NCBI RefSeq assembly: GCF_019393635.1
Contig: NC_057864.1
Coordinates: 442,812,822-442,876,821, forward strand
Origin: Dromiciops gliroides
Lineage: Eukaryota; Chordata; Mammalia; Microbiotheria; Microbiotheriidae
DNA: 64,000 bases
Direction of reading: 5' to 3'
The stretch's first letter is position 1, and every line of letters starts with the position of its first letter. The position numbers were made by a program, and so were the translations under genes. The notes below the pieces were generated by a model. That model saw nothing but the letters and a program-made list of their open reading frames with translations. It had not been told where the DNA came from and ran no database searches. Shown here piece by piece: positions 50,090 to 61,799 of the stretch.

Positions 50090-50238
50090 CTTTTTTTTTT
50101 TCCCCAGGGCAATGAAGGTTAAGTGACTTGCCCAGGGTCACACAGCTAGTAAGTGTGAAGTGTCTAGGGCTGGATTTGAACTCAGGTCCTCCTGAATCTA
50201 GGGCCGGTGCTTTATCCGCTGAGCCACCTCAATGCCCC
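50090..50238 (-). mobile_element. MIR-related SINE, CTCAATGCCCC head variant
   Basis: CAGGGCAATGAAGGTTAAGT to GAGCCACCTCAATGCCCC, a head variant shared with 61093-61256. Confidence 0.85.
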
Positions 50239-50277
50239 ACCCCTAATTACATGTTAAAACAATTTAACATTTGTCTT

Positions 50278-50800
50278 TTTAAAAAAAGTATTGAGTTCCG
50301 AATTCTATTCTTTCCTCCCTCTTTCCTGGCCCTCCCCACTCCCTGAGACAATAAGCAATCAGATAGGTTATAATGTGCAATGATGTAAAACATTACCATA
50401 TTAGTCATTTTGTACAAAAAGAATCAAATAAAAGAAAAAGAAAGTGAAAAATATCATGCTTCAGCCTGTATTCAAACAATATCAGTTCTTTCTCTGGAGG
50501 CAGATAGTACGCTTCATCATTAGTCCTTTGAGATTGTCTTAGATCATTGCATTGCTGAGAATAGCTAAGTCATTCACAGTTCTTCATCAAACAATATTGC
50601 TGTCACTGTGTAGAATGTCCTCCTGGTTCTGTTCATTTCACTTTGTATCAGTTCATGTAAATCTTTCCAGGTTTTTCTGAAATCATCCTGCTTGCCATTT
50701 CTTATAGCACAATTATATACCCAATCATATACCACAGTTTGTTTAGCCATTCCCCAATTGATGGGCATCCCTTTAATTTCCAATTCTTAGCCACCACAAA
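50278..50800 (-). mobile_element. L1 3'-end fragment
   Basis: Reverse copy running from the AAAGTATTGAGTTCC block to CCCAATTGATGGGCATCCC; it resembles the fragments at 48.6 and 58.9 kb. Confidence 0.8.
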
Positions 50801-50809
50801 AAGGAGCAA

Positions 50810-51035
50810 AGGTCTTTTGAGTTATAAAGACCTAGGTTCTGATTCTGCCTCTAACCTTTACTTGTTGTATGACTGTGGACAAATCACTTAAATCCCCTGA
50901 ACCTCAGTGTCCTTATCTATAAAACGGGGAAAACTTCACTCGCAGTACCTACTTCACACAGCAGCTGGAGGGCTCAAAGTAAATAATGTCTGATAAATGT
51001 TGTGTAAACATCACAGTGCTAAACATAGGTTATTA
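50810..51035 (+). mobile_element. MIR
   Basis: GTATGACTGTGGACAAATCA, TATCTATAAAACGGGGAAAA. Confidence 0.7.
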
Positions 51036-51039
51036 TTCT

Positions 51040-51900
51040 TTCAGGCACCTGTGCTTATAACTAAGCCCAGGAGAAACATCTGAGGTCAGTCTGAAATTCC
51101 CGGACCAGAATCTGACCTCAGTTCACAAAGCTCGGCTCACAAAGTGTGCTCAAAGGGTGTTTGTTCCTCTCTCCCTGTCACAGTTAAGTTTGTCTTGGTT
51201 CTTGAAATTTCAGATACCCAAGGCCATTCCACTGATGTTCGGAGCAGTTTATGTAGCAAAGAAACAAATGGTTGCCAGGCCAAGCCAAAACAGAGATATG
51301 ATAGAACAAAGAAAGGACACTTCTAACATATTTCTCCCACAGGAAAGTTGGGGGTTTCAACAACATGTGCTTTGCTATTTGAGAGATATGTGTCTAACTC
51401 AAGCATAGCAGCAGTTTTCCTTTCTCCCCACCCACACCTGACAACTCTGGCTTGGAGAAGGGGTCAGAGGGCGCTTATTGTTCCTGTCTCTGTCTGGGAA
51501 TTATTGTAGTCCTCCCACAAGGTTTTGCTTTTCTTCCTTCTTGCCCTGTCTCCTTATTTGTGATGACAATCCCTCATCACTAGCATAGCATTTAATACGA
51601 ATTCAAACTTCTGACCTATGTACTCAAGCCTAGCTCCTGGGGCTTGGGGTCCCATGGAAAATGGAGTTCTGTGTTTATCACCCAGCACATTGGCAAGTGA
51701 AGCCTTCCCCTCATCTGATCGCTGTTACTACATATTTACACTCTGGCTTTCAAAGAAGGGCCTCTGAGATTCAGTGGGTGTATTGTGCTAAAACTTCCTA
51801 TTGCCAAAGATAAAAGAGTTGTGGTCGGGGAGGGTACCATTATAAGAGAGATCTCACATCTCACTGCTTTCATGCTCAGCCTCCTCATATGTAGAAAGAG
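51040..51900 (+). other. Intergenic sequence without recognised repeat
   Basis: No coding or repeat call; upstream of AMPD1. Confidence 0.4.
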
Positions 51901-51913
51901 GGAGTCAGGAGGG

Positions 51914-52074
51914 GCAGCTAGGTGGCGAAGTGGATAGAGCACTGGCCCTGGAGTCAGGAGGACCTGAGTTCAAATCCGGCCTCAGACACTTAACACTTAC
52001 TAGCTGTGTGATCCTGGGCAAGTCACCTAACCCCAACTGCCTCACTAAAAATAAAAAAATAAAAATAAAAAAAA
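51914..52074 (+). mobile_element. MIR-related SINE with target duplication
   Basis: AGAAAGAGGGAGTCAG on both sides (about 51893 and 52076). Confidence 0.9.
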
Positions 52075-52289
52075 AAGAAAGAGGGAGTCAGACTCCATGC
52101 TATCTCAGGCTACTTCCAAGTTTAATATTCACATTTTGTACTCATAGATGTCTTCTTGTGTCCTCAACTCCTACAAGTCCTCCTGGAACTTAACATTCAC
52201 TTTTCAACCTCTTGCAATTTGTTTTCCAATCCCTTCCCTTGATTGAAACAATGGTTTCACAAGTTACCAGTGATCTCCAGCTGAATTTT

Positions 52290-52450
52290 GAGTCTTGTGA
52301 TACAGGTTTGAATCCCAGCTCTGTGACTACCTGTGTGACCTTGGCCAAGTCACTTAGCTTCTCTAGGACTCAGTTTCTTCATCTGTTAAATGGGGGAAAA
52401 CCACTGAATTACTCCAAAGGTCCTTTTTAGCTCAAATTCTACAACCTTAC
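52290..52450 (+). mobile_element. MIR
   Basis: GTGTGACCTTGGCCAAGTCA, TTCATCTGTTAAATGGGGGA. Confidence 0.72.
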
Positions 52451-52486
52451 AGCAATCAGTAAACACTTATTAAAAATGTACTATGT

Positions 52487-52668
52487 GAGGGCAGCTAGAT
52501 GGCGCAGTGGATAGAGCACTGGCTCTGGAGTCAGGAGGACCTGAGTTCAAATCCGACCTCAGACACTTGACACTTACTAGCTGTGTGACCCTGGGCAAGT
52601 CACTTAACCCCAATTGCCTCACCCAAATCTCCGCCCCCCCCCCCACCTCCCTTCGCAAAAGTACCATG
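52487..52668 (+). mobile_element. MIR-related SINE with C-rich tail
   Basis: GGGCAGCTAGATGGCGCAGT to GCCTCACCC, then a poly-C tract; GTACTATGTG on both sides. Confidence 0.88.
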
Positions 52669-53949
52669 TGGAAAAAAAAGTACTATGTGCTAGGCACTGT
52701 ACTAAAGCTGGGGATACAATAAAAGGCAAAAGACAGTCCCTGCCCTCAAGGAACTCACAATCTAATGGGAGAGACAAGCAAACAAATATGTGGGAACAAG
52801 CTACAAACAGGATAAATAGGAAATAATCAATGGAGGGAAGGCATTAGAATGAAAGGGGGCTGGAAAATGCTTCCTGGAGAAGATGGGATTTTAGTGGGGA
52901 CAAAGGAAAACAGGGAAGCTAGTAAGTGGAGATGAGGGGGTAGAGTGTTCCAGGCATGGTGGACAGCCAGAGAATAGCCAGGAGCAGAGAGATAGAGAGT
53001 CCCATTTGTGGTCAGTGTCACTGGATCGAAGAGTATGTCTTGGGGAGGAAGGTGTAAGAACACTGCAAAGTTCAGAGGGGGCTGGGTTCCGAAGGGCTTT
53101 GAATACCTAATGGGGAATTTAGAGATTTGATCCTGGAGGTGATCCGGAGCCACTGGAGTTTATTAAGTGTATGTGGGGGTATGGGCTGTGGGGGGAGTGA
53201 CATGATCAGACCTTTGCTGTAGAAATCAGTCTGGTGGCTAAATGGAGAACAGATCGGAGTGGGGAGAGAGTTGAGGCAGGCAGACCCACCGGCAGGTATT
53301 GCAATAGTCCAGGCACAAGGTTGTGAGGGTCTATACTCAGGTGGAGGCAGTATCAGAGGAGAGAAGGGGGCATATTTGAGAGACATTGCAAAGGTGAAAG
53401 CAATAGGTCTTAGCAACAGCTTGAATAGGAAGGAGTCCAGCGTGACTCCCAGTTGTGAGCCTGAAGGACTGGGAGGAAGGTGTTGTCCTGAACAGTAATA
53501 GAGAAGTTAGGAAGGGACATAGCGAGTCATCTACTGGCCATCTAGTTGAGATGTCTGAAAGGCAAGTTTGAGATGCAAGACTGGAGGTCAGTGGAGACAT
53601 TGTGGCAGGATATACTTCTGAGAATCTTCAGTATAGAGATGGTCATTCCATCCATGGGAGCTGATGAGATCACCACATGAAGAAGTAAAAAGAGAGAAGC
53701 AAAGAGGGTCTGGGACAGAACCCTGAGGAGGATTCAGCAAAGGAGACCGAGGAGTGCTCTGATAGGTCGGAGAACCGAGGGAGAAGAGACTCTGAAGAAA
53801 AGGGTGATAAACAATGTCACTGGCTGCAGAAAGGTCAAGAAGAATAAGAATTGAGAAAAGGCCATTGGATGTGGCAATTAAGAAATCACTGTTAACTTTG
53901 CAGAGAACAGTTTTGGTACAATGATGAGCTCAGGAGCTGGATTCTAAGG

Positions 53950-54068
53950 AGTTAAAAAGTAAATGATTCAAATGTGGCCATAGACACTTGGCACTTACTA
54001 GCTGTGTGACCCTGGGCAAGTCATTTAACCCCAATTGCCTCACCAAACAAACAAACAAACAAAAAAAA
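53950..54068 (+). mobile_element. MIR-related SINE, 5'-truncated
   Basis: CACTTACTAGCTGTGTGACC to GCCTCACC(AAAC)n. Confidence 0.82.
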
Positions 54069-54345
54069 GTGAGTGAAAGGAAAGTGGAGGCACCTATTAT
54101 AAAGGGCCCTTTCAAGGAGTTTAGCCACAAAGGGCTAAGGAAATTTAGAATGATAGTAACTGGGGATGAAAGGACCAAATGAATTTTTTTTTTTTTTAGG
54201 ATAAGAAAGAAAGACATGTTTGTAGGCAGAAAGGAAGAAGCTAGTAGATAGGAAAAATTGGAAAAAAGTGAAAGAGTGGGGATGACAGAAGGGGAGATGG
54301 GATGGAATGGCATCTATTTACTTGGTAAAGAGTAAGGTTGGGGCA

Positions 54346-54489
54346 GCTAGCTGGCACAGTGGATAGAGCACTGGCCCTGGATTCAGGAGTACCTGAGTTC
54401 AAATCTGGCCTCAGACACTTGACACTTACTAGCTGTATGACCCTGGGCAAGTCACTAAACCCCCATTGCCCTACCAAAAAAAAAAAAAG
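54346..54489 (+). mobile_element. MIR-related marsupial SINE
   Basis: GGGGCAGCTAGCTGGCACAG to GCCCTACC+A13; AGTAAGG on both sides. Confidence 0.88.
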
Positions 54490-56289
54490 TAAGGCTACCT
54501 CTTCCTGTGAAATGGAGTGAAGGAAGAGAGTGGCAGAAGGAATCTGAGTTATATGAGGGGAGGAAGAGGGGAGAAGGAGCTCACAGTGAGTAGCCTCACT
54601 TTTTTTTCTGTAAAATATGAAGCAGAGTTCTTAGCTGAGAGGATGGTGAGGAGGGATATACATGGGAGGTTTGAGGAAGGATGAAAATATTTGGAAGAGC
54701 CACTATGGAGAACGGGATAATGAGTTGATGAGGTTTGTATAGAAGGATTGTCAGTGTCAGTGAGGACCCAGTTGAGGTTGTGTAGCATACATTTATAGTG
54801 TATCTGGTAAGAAGAGTTGTGTGATTTTCTCCACCCATATTCAGCAGCAGGAGTAAAGGTGGTAGATGGTGGGAGTCATCCAAGGTTGAGGCTTAGCAGG
54901 GCACCATTAGAAACATGGTAAAAGACTCAAGAGAAAAGGGCAGAGTAAACTGGTTCACCAAGGGGTAAAGTTAGGGGAAAGAGGAGAGAATGACTAGTAT
55001 AGGGAAGATGGCCTGAGAGAGAACTGAGGGGTCAAAGAATTGGTGGTCTTGGTGTGGGTGAAGAGTAAGGTTTGGTAAGAGAAGGCAGAGTGAGGGATAG
55101 AAAACTAATCGATTACGGTCAGATAAAGGGATTTGGGAATTCGTGAACATGGGGGTGGTGTATTTGTGAGTGATGGTAAGATCAAAGGTATGATCATTTT
55201 TGTGTGTGACTGAGATGGGATGGAGGAGGTCATGAAAAATGATTAAGATGAGGCACTGAGTGTTAGGGTGTTTGAGGAAGAGTCACTATAAATGGGCAGG
55301 AGTCGGGGAGAGAAAAAATTTGAACCAATTATTGACCTTGTTGAGGAAAGGAGTTACTTAGAGGTCAGTAGACAACAGCTGTCGGGATCTTGTTTGGGTG
55401 GCATTTATGAATACAAAGGACCTGAAAGGAGGAGAGATTACTAGTGTTGCGGTGGAAGCAAGTAAGTAGTATTCCAATTCCCTTGTCTTGACCAGTGAGC
55501 CAAGGGGAATGAGTGAAGGTACAGCTAGTAGTGGAAAGAGTGCCCAGGAAGGCTACATCTTCAGGAGAGAGACAGGTTTCAGTGAGTGCTAGAAAATGGA
55601 AGGAGTGGGAGAGGAATATATTTAGGATGAAGAGAAGTTTGTTGCCTATGGAACCGGCATTCCAGGGGGCACAATGGAAGGGTGTTTGATGGGAACTTTG
55701 GAGTGGGAGGATTGAGGAGTGGGATAAAGAATTGGGAGTTGGGGGATGAGAAATGGGGAAACAAAGGTTTGGTTGGGGGATTGAGTTGTCTTGTGTTGGT
55801 GCAGAGGGAAGTCTCAGCACTGGCCCCTAGTAGTCTTCTCCAAGAGGAAGGTCTTACTCTCTTATTATCTAATGGCTAAATCTCATGTCTCTTCCTTAGT
55901 CCTCATCCTCACTGATCCCTCTGCAGCAATAGGATTCCCTCCTACTGGGTCTTTCTTCTATTGATTCTCCCTCTACTTGTTTGATGGCTCTATCTCAGTT
56001 TTTACAGGATTATCATGAAAGACAGGCCCCAAACATGAGTGCCCTGTGATATTCTGTTCTGGGCTTTTGTCTTTTCTCTCTATAACCTCTTGGAAATATC
56101 ATCAGCTTTCCTAAGTTTAATAGTCATCTCTCTGCAGATAACCCCTTGATTTTAACTGATCCTAATATAAAAAGGCCTAATTGTTGAGCTTCAGTATCAC
56201 ATCACCATCTGCCTATTGGACATCTCCAACCGGATGTTCCATAGATGTCTCAAACTCAATACATCCAAAACAGAACTCATTAAGAATTA

Positions 56290-56732
56290 GATGAAAATTA
56301 TTCAAAGGTCCATTGGTTTGGTACTCCTGTCAATCACTATAAATCAGTGACACAGAGATAATGAACTGCAGTTTTATTACCCTCAGATCACAGGCTCAAC
56401 TAATGATATATGAGGAGTGAGCCCAGAACATCAACTTCAGCAACCTTATATAGGATGTGAACATAGAAGCAGCAGAGAAAAATGGAATTTTACAGAAAGT
56501 AGGAGGGAAAGATAAGAGTATACACAACTGGAAACAAGTAACAGAAGGGGAAATACAAGCACACTTGCCAGGTGGTCAAAAACGGAACTGTGGCTTCTTT
56601 CTCAAACTTGATTGTGCAGGTGCTATGACCTTCTAGTTTTCAGGAACAATGTCTGGAAGCTCAAAATAGAAAATGGAACAGTGTCTTCTTATCATAGTGT
56701 TGTCAAGAAGTCTGAGCCAGAAATTCTTGTCA
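56290..56732 (-). mobile_element. LTR-like sequence (possible solo LTR)
   Basis: On the minus strand TATATAAG (56446-56453) is followed 70 bp later by AATAAA (56373-56378), the U3/R spacing of an LTR. No internal retroviral sequence is seen. The family is not recognised. Confidence 0.45.
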
Positions 56733-56744
56733 TATATATATATA

Positions 56745-56830
56745 TATATATAGGGGGTGGGTGGGACAAAGACGGTTAAGTGACTTGCCCAGGGTCACAC
56801 AGCTGGTAAGTGTCAAGTGTTTGAGGTCAG
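56745..56830 (-). mobile_element. MIR-related SINE, partial
   Basis: GACGGTTAAGTGACTTGCCC to GTTTGAGGTCAG; TTGTCATATA on both sides. Confidence 0.8.
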
Positions 56831-56871
56831 TTGTCATATAGATTTTCTCCCAAAGTTACCTGGGGGGGGGG

Positions 56872-57048
56872 GTGCCTAGATGGCACAGTGGATAGAGCAC
56901 TGGCCCTGAATTCAGGAGGACCTGAGTTCAGATCCAGCCTCAGACACTTGACACTTGCTAGCTGTGTGACCTTGGGCAAGTCACTTAACCCCAATTGCCT
57001 CACCAAAAAAAAAAAAAAAAACACAACCCAACAACAAAAAAACCCCCT
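56872..57048 (+). mobile_element. MIR-related marsupial SINE
   Basis: TGCCTAGATGGCACAGTGGA to GCCTCACC+A18; CAAAGTTACCT / CAAAGTTGCCT flank it. Confidence 0.88.
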
Positions 57049-57364
57049 CAAAGTTGCCTCTCTTCCATATTTGTTTCTGCAGGGTGATATCATCCTCAAC
57101 TGGATTCCATATTGCTTTGAGAATCACAGAACCTTTTCCCAGCATTCAATCCACTGTCTGTCTTCTTCAGAAATCTTTGGACTTTTAGTTATGTCTAGTA
57201 ATTGTCCTAACACCATTAGGGCTAAGAGAAAGCACTTTACCTTTCTAGTCAAAATACTCCACGGGTTTGTGAACCTCACCATCATTTGGAGCACTTCCTA
57301 TGGGAAGCTGCTTTCGTAGTTTCAAACTAGTTTCCAGACTTTGGGGATGTGACCTGTTAGGGAA

Positions 57365-57560
57365 TGGCTGAGCAGCACTGTACAGTGGAAGAAGCACTGG
57401 TTTTGAAGTCAGAAGACCTGAATTTGAATGCCAGCTCTGCTATTCTTAGCTTGGGCAATTCACTTAACTTGATCCTCAGTTTCTTCACCTGTAAAATGAG
57501 GGGGTTGGACTAGATGACTTCTAGGGTCCCATCTAACTTGAAAACTATAAAAATTGTATG
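57365..57560 (+). mobile_element. MIR
   Basis: GAAGAAGCACTGGTTTTGAA, TTCACCTGTAAAATGAGGGG. Confidence 0.75.
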
Positions 57561-58495
57561 ATGTGGTGAGAAAGATGTCTTTTGTATTCAGGAAAGATAT
57601 GGATGTGCACTATTGATGAATTTACAAAATTTTGAGGGATTTTACTATATTAATTCTTTCATTTTTCTTTCCTGTTAATCATTTCCAATAAACATTGGTG
57701 CCAGTCTCTCAAAACGCATCCTTTTCTCGTTAGATAAGTGATTTTATTTCCTGTTACCTGAACAGAATTGCATTTAGCGGAACAATCTAAGGTTGGATAA
57801 TGTGAGATGTCAAAGTAGTTTCTGTGTTGCTAAGCAGAAGGTGCAGTTTGATTGATGTGTCCACATCGGGCACTTGTTTCTGGAGTGGGGTGGAGTGCTG
57901 GGCCAGAGATAAGAGGATGTGACCAGAGTGACCCCCTTGTTTGACTGGCTTCTTGCAGGACGTGCTGGGTGCTGTACAAATCAGTACAAGAAAGGCTGCA
58001 GCAGTGTCCGGTGAAGGGACACCCCAGCCTCAGGAGGGAGGACTTACTGGGTCCGGTCCCTGGCTGGAACATTGTTACTAAGCAAGTTTGTACCTCGGAG
58101 TAAACTGGTTTGATCAGAAGGGAAAATGACGACAGAATACGCCTGTTTGTCAGACCCCTAGGGAGTGGGAAGAGCTCTGACGTGGCTCCTGGGGGAGAGA
58201 GTACTACCAAGTCATAGGAGTCCAGGGGTGAAAGGCCACAGGTTCCCAACAGCTTCAGTTCACATACTATACTTCAAGTATTGCATTTCATCTTACTCTT
58301 TGTATAGTAAATGTCAAAGCTCCTCAAATTCCCACATAAACCAAGAATAACCTTCTCTAAGTTCTGAATCCGACTCAACAGCTTATTAAACTTAGTCTCA
58401 GCAAGAGACATCAGTACTGCTTATATAAAGGAAACCTCCGATGTAAACTTTTAAAATGTTGGGTGTTTAGCCATTTATAATTCTAATGAATCTCC
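57560..58495 (+). other. Intergenic sequence, largely unique
   Basis: It holds a 139-codon minus frame (57830-58249) with no recognised homology and a few CpGs. I do not call it a gene. Confidence 0.4.
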
Positions 58496-58589
58496 CAGCT
58501 CTCAAGACTGGAACCAACATCTTACTGGATGGTTTTCGGTCTGGCTTTTAAAACTCTTCACTGTCTGGTCCCAACCCAGATTTACATCT

Positions 58590-58800
58590 AGGTGGCACAT
58601 GTTTAGAATGTGGGATCTGGAGTCAGGATGACCTGAGTTCGAATATGATCCCAAATACTTGCTAGCAGTATGACCTTGCGCAAGTCACTTAACTTCTTGC
58701 CTGCTGCCATTTCTTACTCTCCTCCCAGGGCTCTTGAGGGGATCAAATGAGATATTTGTAAAGTGCTTAGCACAGTGTCTGGCAAACAGTAAATGCGTGC
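58590..58800 (+). mobile_element. Diverged MIR or SINE
   Basis: AGGTGGCACATGTTTAGAAT, GACCTGAGTTCGAATATGAT, then MIR-like CAAATGAGATATTTGTAAAG. Confidence 0.65.
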
Positions 58801-58888
58801 TTCCTTCCCCTCACTCAGTAGTTCAGCCACACAGGCCTTCCTCTGTCCCACTCAAAGTGTTCCATTCCTTGGCTATGTGCCCTTTCTT

Positions 58889-59282
58889 CTTTTTTTTAAT
58901 CATAAAAGTATTTTATTATTTTCCAGTTATATGTAAAGATGGTTTTCAACATTTGTTTTCATACAATTTTTAGTTCCAAATTTTTCTCCCTTCCTCCCTT
59001 CCCAAGACAGAAAGCAATATGATATAGGTTATACATGTACAATCACATTAAACATATTTCTGCATTAGTCATGTTGTGAAAGAAGAATCAAAACACAAGG
59101 GAAAAACCTCAAAAAAGAAAAAAACAACAGCCAAAAAGTAGTAACGGTATGGTTCAGTCTGCATTCAGAATCCACTTTTCTTTTTTCTGGATGTGGAAAA
59201 TATTTTCCATCATGAGTTCTTTGGAATTGTCATGGATCATTGCACTATTGAGAAAAACCAAGTCTATCACAGTTGATCATCA
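58889..59282 (-). mobile_element. L1 3'-end fragment splitting an L2
   Basis: Reverse copy with TTATATGTAAAGATGG and GTTATACATGTACAATCACA blocks. CTATGTGCCCTTTC (58875-58888) and CTACATGCCCTTTC (59285-59298) look like the diverged target duplication. Confidence 0.8.
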
Positions 59283-59499
59283 CTACATGCCCTTTCATTG
59301 GACACTGAGCAGGCCTAGGAGGCCCGCTCCTCACTTCTACCTCAGAGAATTTGGAGAAAGCACCTACTTGTACAAGAAACCTTCCCCCATCCCTGTGACT
59401 CCCCGTGTCCTTCCCAACTACCCTCAATATAGTTTGTATTTATTCTGTATATAGTGATTCATGTACTTGGAGGTTCACATGACCCAGATTTACCCCACA

Positions 59500-61560
59500 G
59501 TCCAAATCCTAGTGGCCATTATTTATCTTTCTCAATGAATTGAGTGCCTGGATCACCGTCTTCCTCTCCACCACATCTCTTGTCCTTATACTAGAAAAGT
59601 TCAGGATATAGATTGATGCTCCCTTGACTACCCTTACCTTCCCAATTATCTGCCATGTCTTAATCCTATGTTCTACCTCAGCTATCCAGTAGAGATGGCC
59701 TTCCAATTGATCTTGACTTCTACTTCCACATTCATGAATGCTGGATTCCTTTACAGGACCACGGCCTTTTCCTTCCCTAGGTCTTATGACATCTAACCCT
59801 ATCCTTTGTCTCCACCTCCATTCCTTTCCAGCCCATCACACAGCTCCACCCATACTTTCCTTCCTTCCCTATCTTGACCTGGTGGTGAACCAGTTCAACT
59901 TGACCAGCATCCTTTAGTCTTGAATACCTTGCCCCTCTGGGATATGGCCAGAAGATACTTTGCCAAATCCTTATGCTGAATTATTCCCACCATCTACTTC
60001 CTTCCCTCCTATTCATGTGCTGCTGAATGTAGGTGGAGAAAATCACAAAAATATGTTGATTTGGTCTGCTATCAATTTAGGCATTTTCATCTCAACTGGG
60101 CTCTCACCGCAGCAAAGCAGTCATTTTACTCATCCCTAAAAGCAATTTGCTTTATCCCAGTCTCTACAGTAGCTGTTTTATAATTCCCCAGCTCTCCTCG
60201 AGCGACTCACGACACATACTCCTTCACCCTCTACATGGTAGACCTTGCCTCAAACTTAGCTAAAATAACAAAACTGAAGGCTTTTTATGAGAGCTCCCTT
60301 TTGTCCCCTCCTCCTATCACCTTATCATATCAGTCTGACATCTTCCTGCCCCACCCCAACGTGACCCTTCTCCTTGCCAAACCTAAATCCCCTACTTGAA
60401 CTCTTAATCTTTTCCTGTTTCATCTTGTCTTGCAGATTGCCCCACCATCACCCCAACTTTTTCTAATCTTCGGTCCCTATTTACTAGCTTCTTCTCGCCT
60501 GCCTATACATGTATCTATATCCTTCTCCTTCTCCATCCTTAAATATTTCTCACTTGATCCAATCATCCCCACTAGCTATTGTCTTTATCCATGTCACACC
60601 TATTAATGGTGAATGGCCCCCCAAAACTCTCTCCTGAGTCCTCTCACCTTTTCCCTCTGCTGTCTCATTTGGTTCAATTACCATCTTTATGCAGATCATT
60701 CCCAGATTCAATTATTCAGCCTTCATTTCTCTCCTGAGCTATAGTCTCACATCTTGTCCAGAGCAAAACTTTTCTTTGCCCTCCCTGAACCCACCCTGAT
60801 TGCGTATTTTTGTTATCAGCAAGGACCCTACCATTTTCCTAGTCACCCAGGCTTATAACCTGTGTCATTCTTAACTTAAATAACCAATCTATTGCTAAAT
60901 CTTGTTTCTACCTTCACAGCATGTTATAGACATAGCTTTCTTTTGACTTCAATAGCTTTCACCCTAATTCAGGCCTTTAGCCTGACTCTCATCCAGGCCC
61001 TTAATTGTAATAGATTTCTAATTGTCTCTCCCCACTCCAATCCATCTTGCATCATTCAGTTTGCGAAAGTGATTTTTCCTCAAGTGTAGTTCTTTGTTGT
61101 TGTTGTTGTTGTTGTTGTTGCCGGGCAATGAGGGTTAAGTGACTTGCCCAGAGTCACCCAGCTAGTAAGTGTCAAGTGTCTGAGGTCACATTTGAACTCA
61201 GGTCCTCCTGACTCCAGGGCCGGTGCCTTATCCCCTTCGCCACCTCAATGCCCCAAGTGTAGTTCTTTACAAATCACCTTCCTACTCTATAAACTTTAGT
61301 GGTTCCCTATTACCTCTAGGATCATATATCAATTTCTCAGTCCAGCATTTAGAGTTTTTCACAATCCGGTCCCTTCCTACTTTTCTGGTCTTATTGATAC
61401 TTTGTTCGTCTCTGTGCACTCTACTCCAGTCCCACTTCATTCCTATTTATGCGCTGGACAGTGAGCCTGGAAACTGTCCCGACTCGATCCACTACAAACT
61501 TGTTACATTTCTTCAATCGAACCCTCACTGAAGCCAACAATCCTTTTATACTTTCTTAAT
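59500..61560 (+). mobile_element. L2-clade LINE, long decayed copy
   Basis: Pyrimidine-rich throughout; CTCCCCACTCCAATCCATCT (about 61028) and TTTAGTGGTTCCCTATTACC (about 61294) belong to the RT C-terminus. A minus SINE sits at 61093. Confidence 0.55.
61093..61256 (-). mobile_element. MIR-related SINE with (TTG)n tail
   Basis: CAAGTGTAGTTCTTT on both sides; head variant CACCTCAATGCCCC as at 50 kb. Confidence 0.9.
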
Positions 61561-61799
61561 GAGCTACTTCATTAACCACAGCAGATGGTTCAATCCTTTT
61601 CATCCCTCCACAAGCCTCCCACGGTAACCTCCCTGCCCGCCCCCCCCCCCCAGGTCCTTGTTTATATTTCACAGAAATCTGAAGTGATTCTTTTGACAAC
61701 TTCCTCTTCTCCCAACACTTTTTCACCCCTGTCAAATGAAGGTGGCTCTTCTTATCAAAGCAAACCCTTCTCCACAGGCCCACAACTGTATTCATAAAC

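Larger units (their letters stand above)
52680..55850 (-). mobile_element. L2-clade LINE, long copy, endonuclease to 3' end
   Basis: Reading minus: endonuclease text APWNAGSIGNKLLF..FHFLALTETCLSPEDVAF (about 55620-55520), RT C-terminal text LPVGLPASTLSPLRSVLH (near 53240-53300) and a 3' tail whose reverse is CCCTGCCCTCAAGGAACTCA (about 52738). Many stops; SINEs at 53950 and 54346 lie inside. It is the longest L2 in the window. Confidence 0.7.
58500..59500 (+). mobile_element. L2-like fragment, interrupted
   Basis: CTTTTAAAACTCTTCACTGT and CTTCCTCTGTCCCACTCAAAG resemble L2 3' text; split by a MIR/SINE and an L1 3' end. Confidence 0.45.

Noticed and set aside
55365..55820. 151-codon frame on the minus strand
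   Set aside because: L2 endonuclease remnant, not a host gene; recorded under the L2 feature.
56831..57319. 162-codon frame on the plus strand
   Set aside because: Starts in a SINE; the recurring [15 protein letters not shown] peptide appears wherever a SINE is translated in this frame.
57830..58249. 139-codon open frame on the minus strand
   Set aside because: No homology I recognise, Ser/Leu/Pro-rich, no splice or promoter context; consistent with a chance open frame in unique intergenic DNA.
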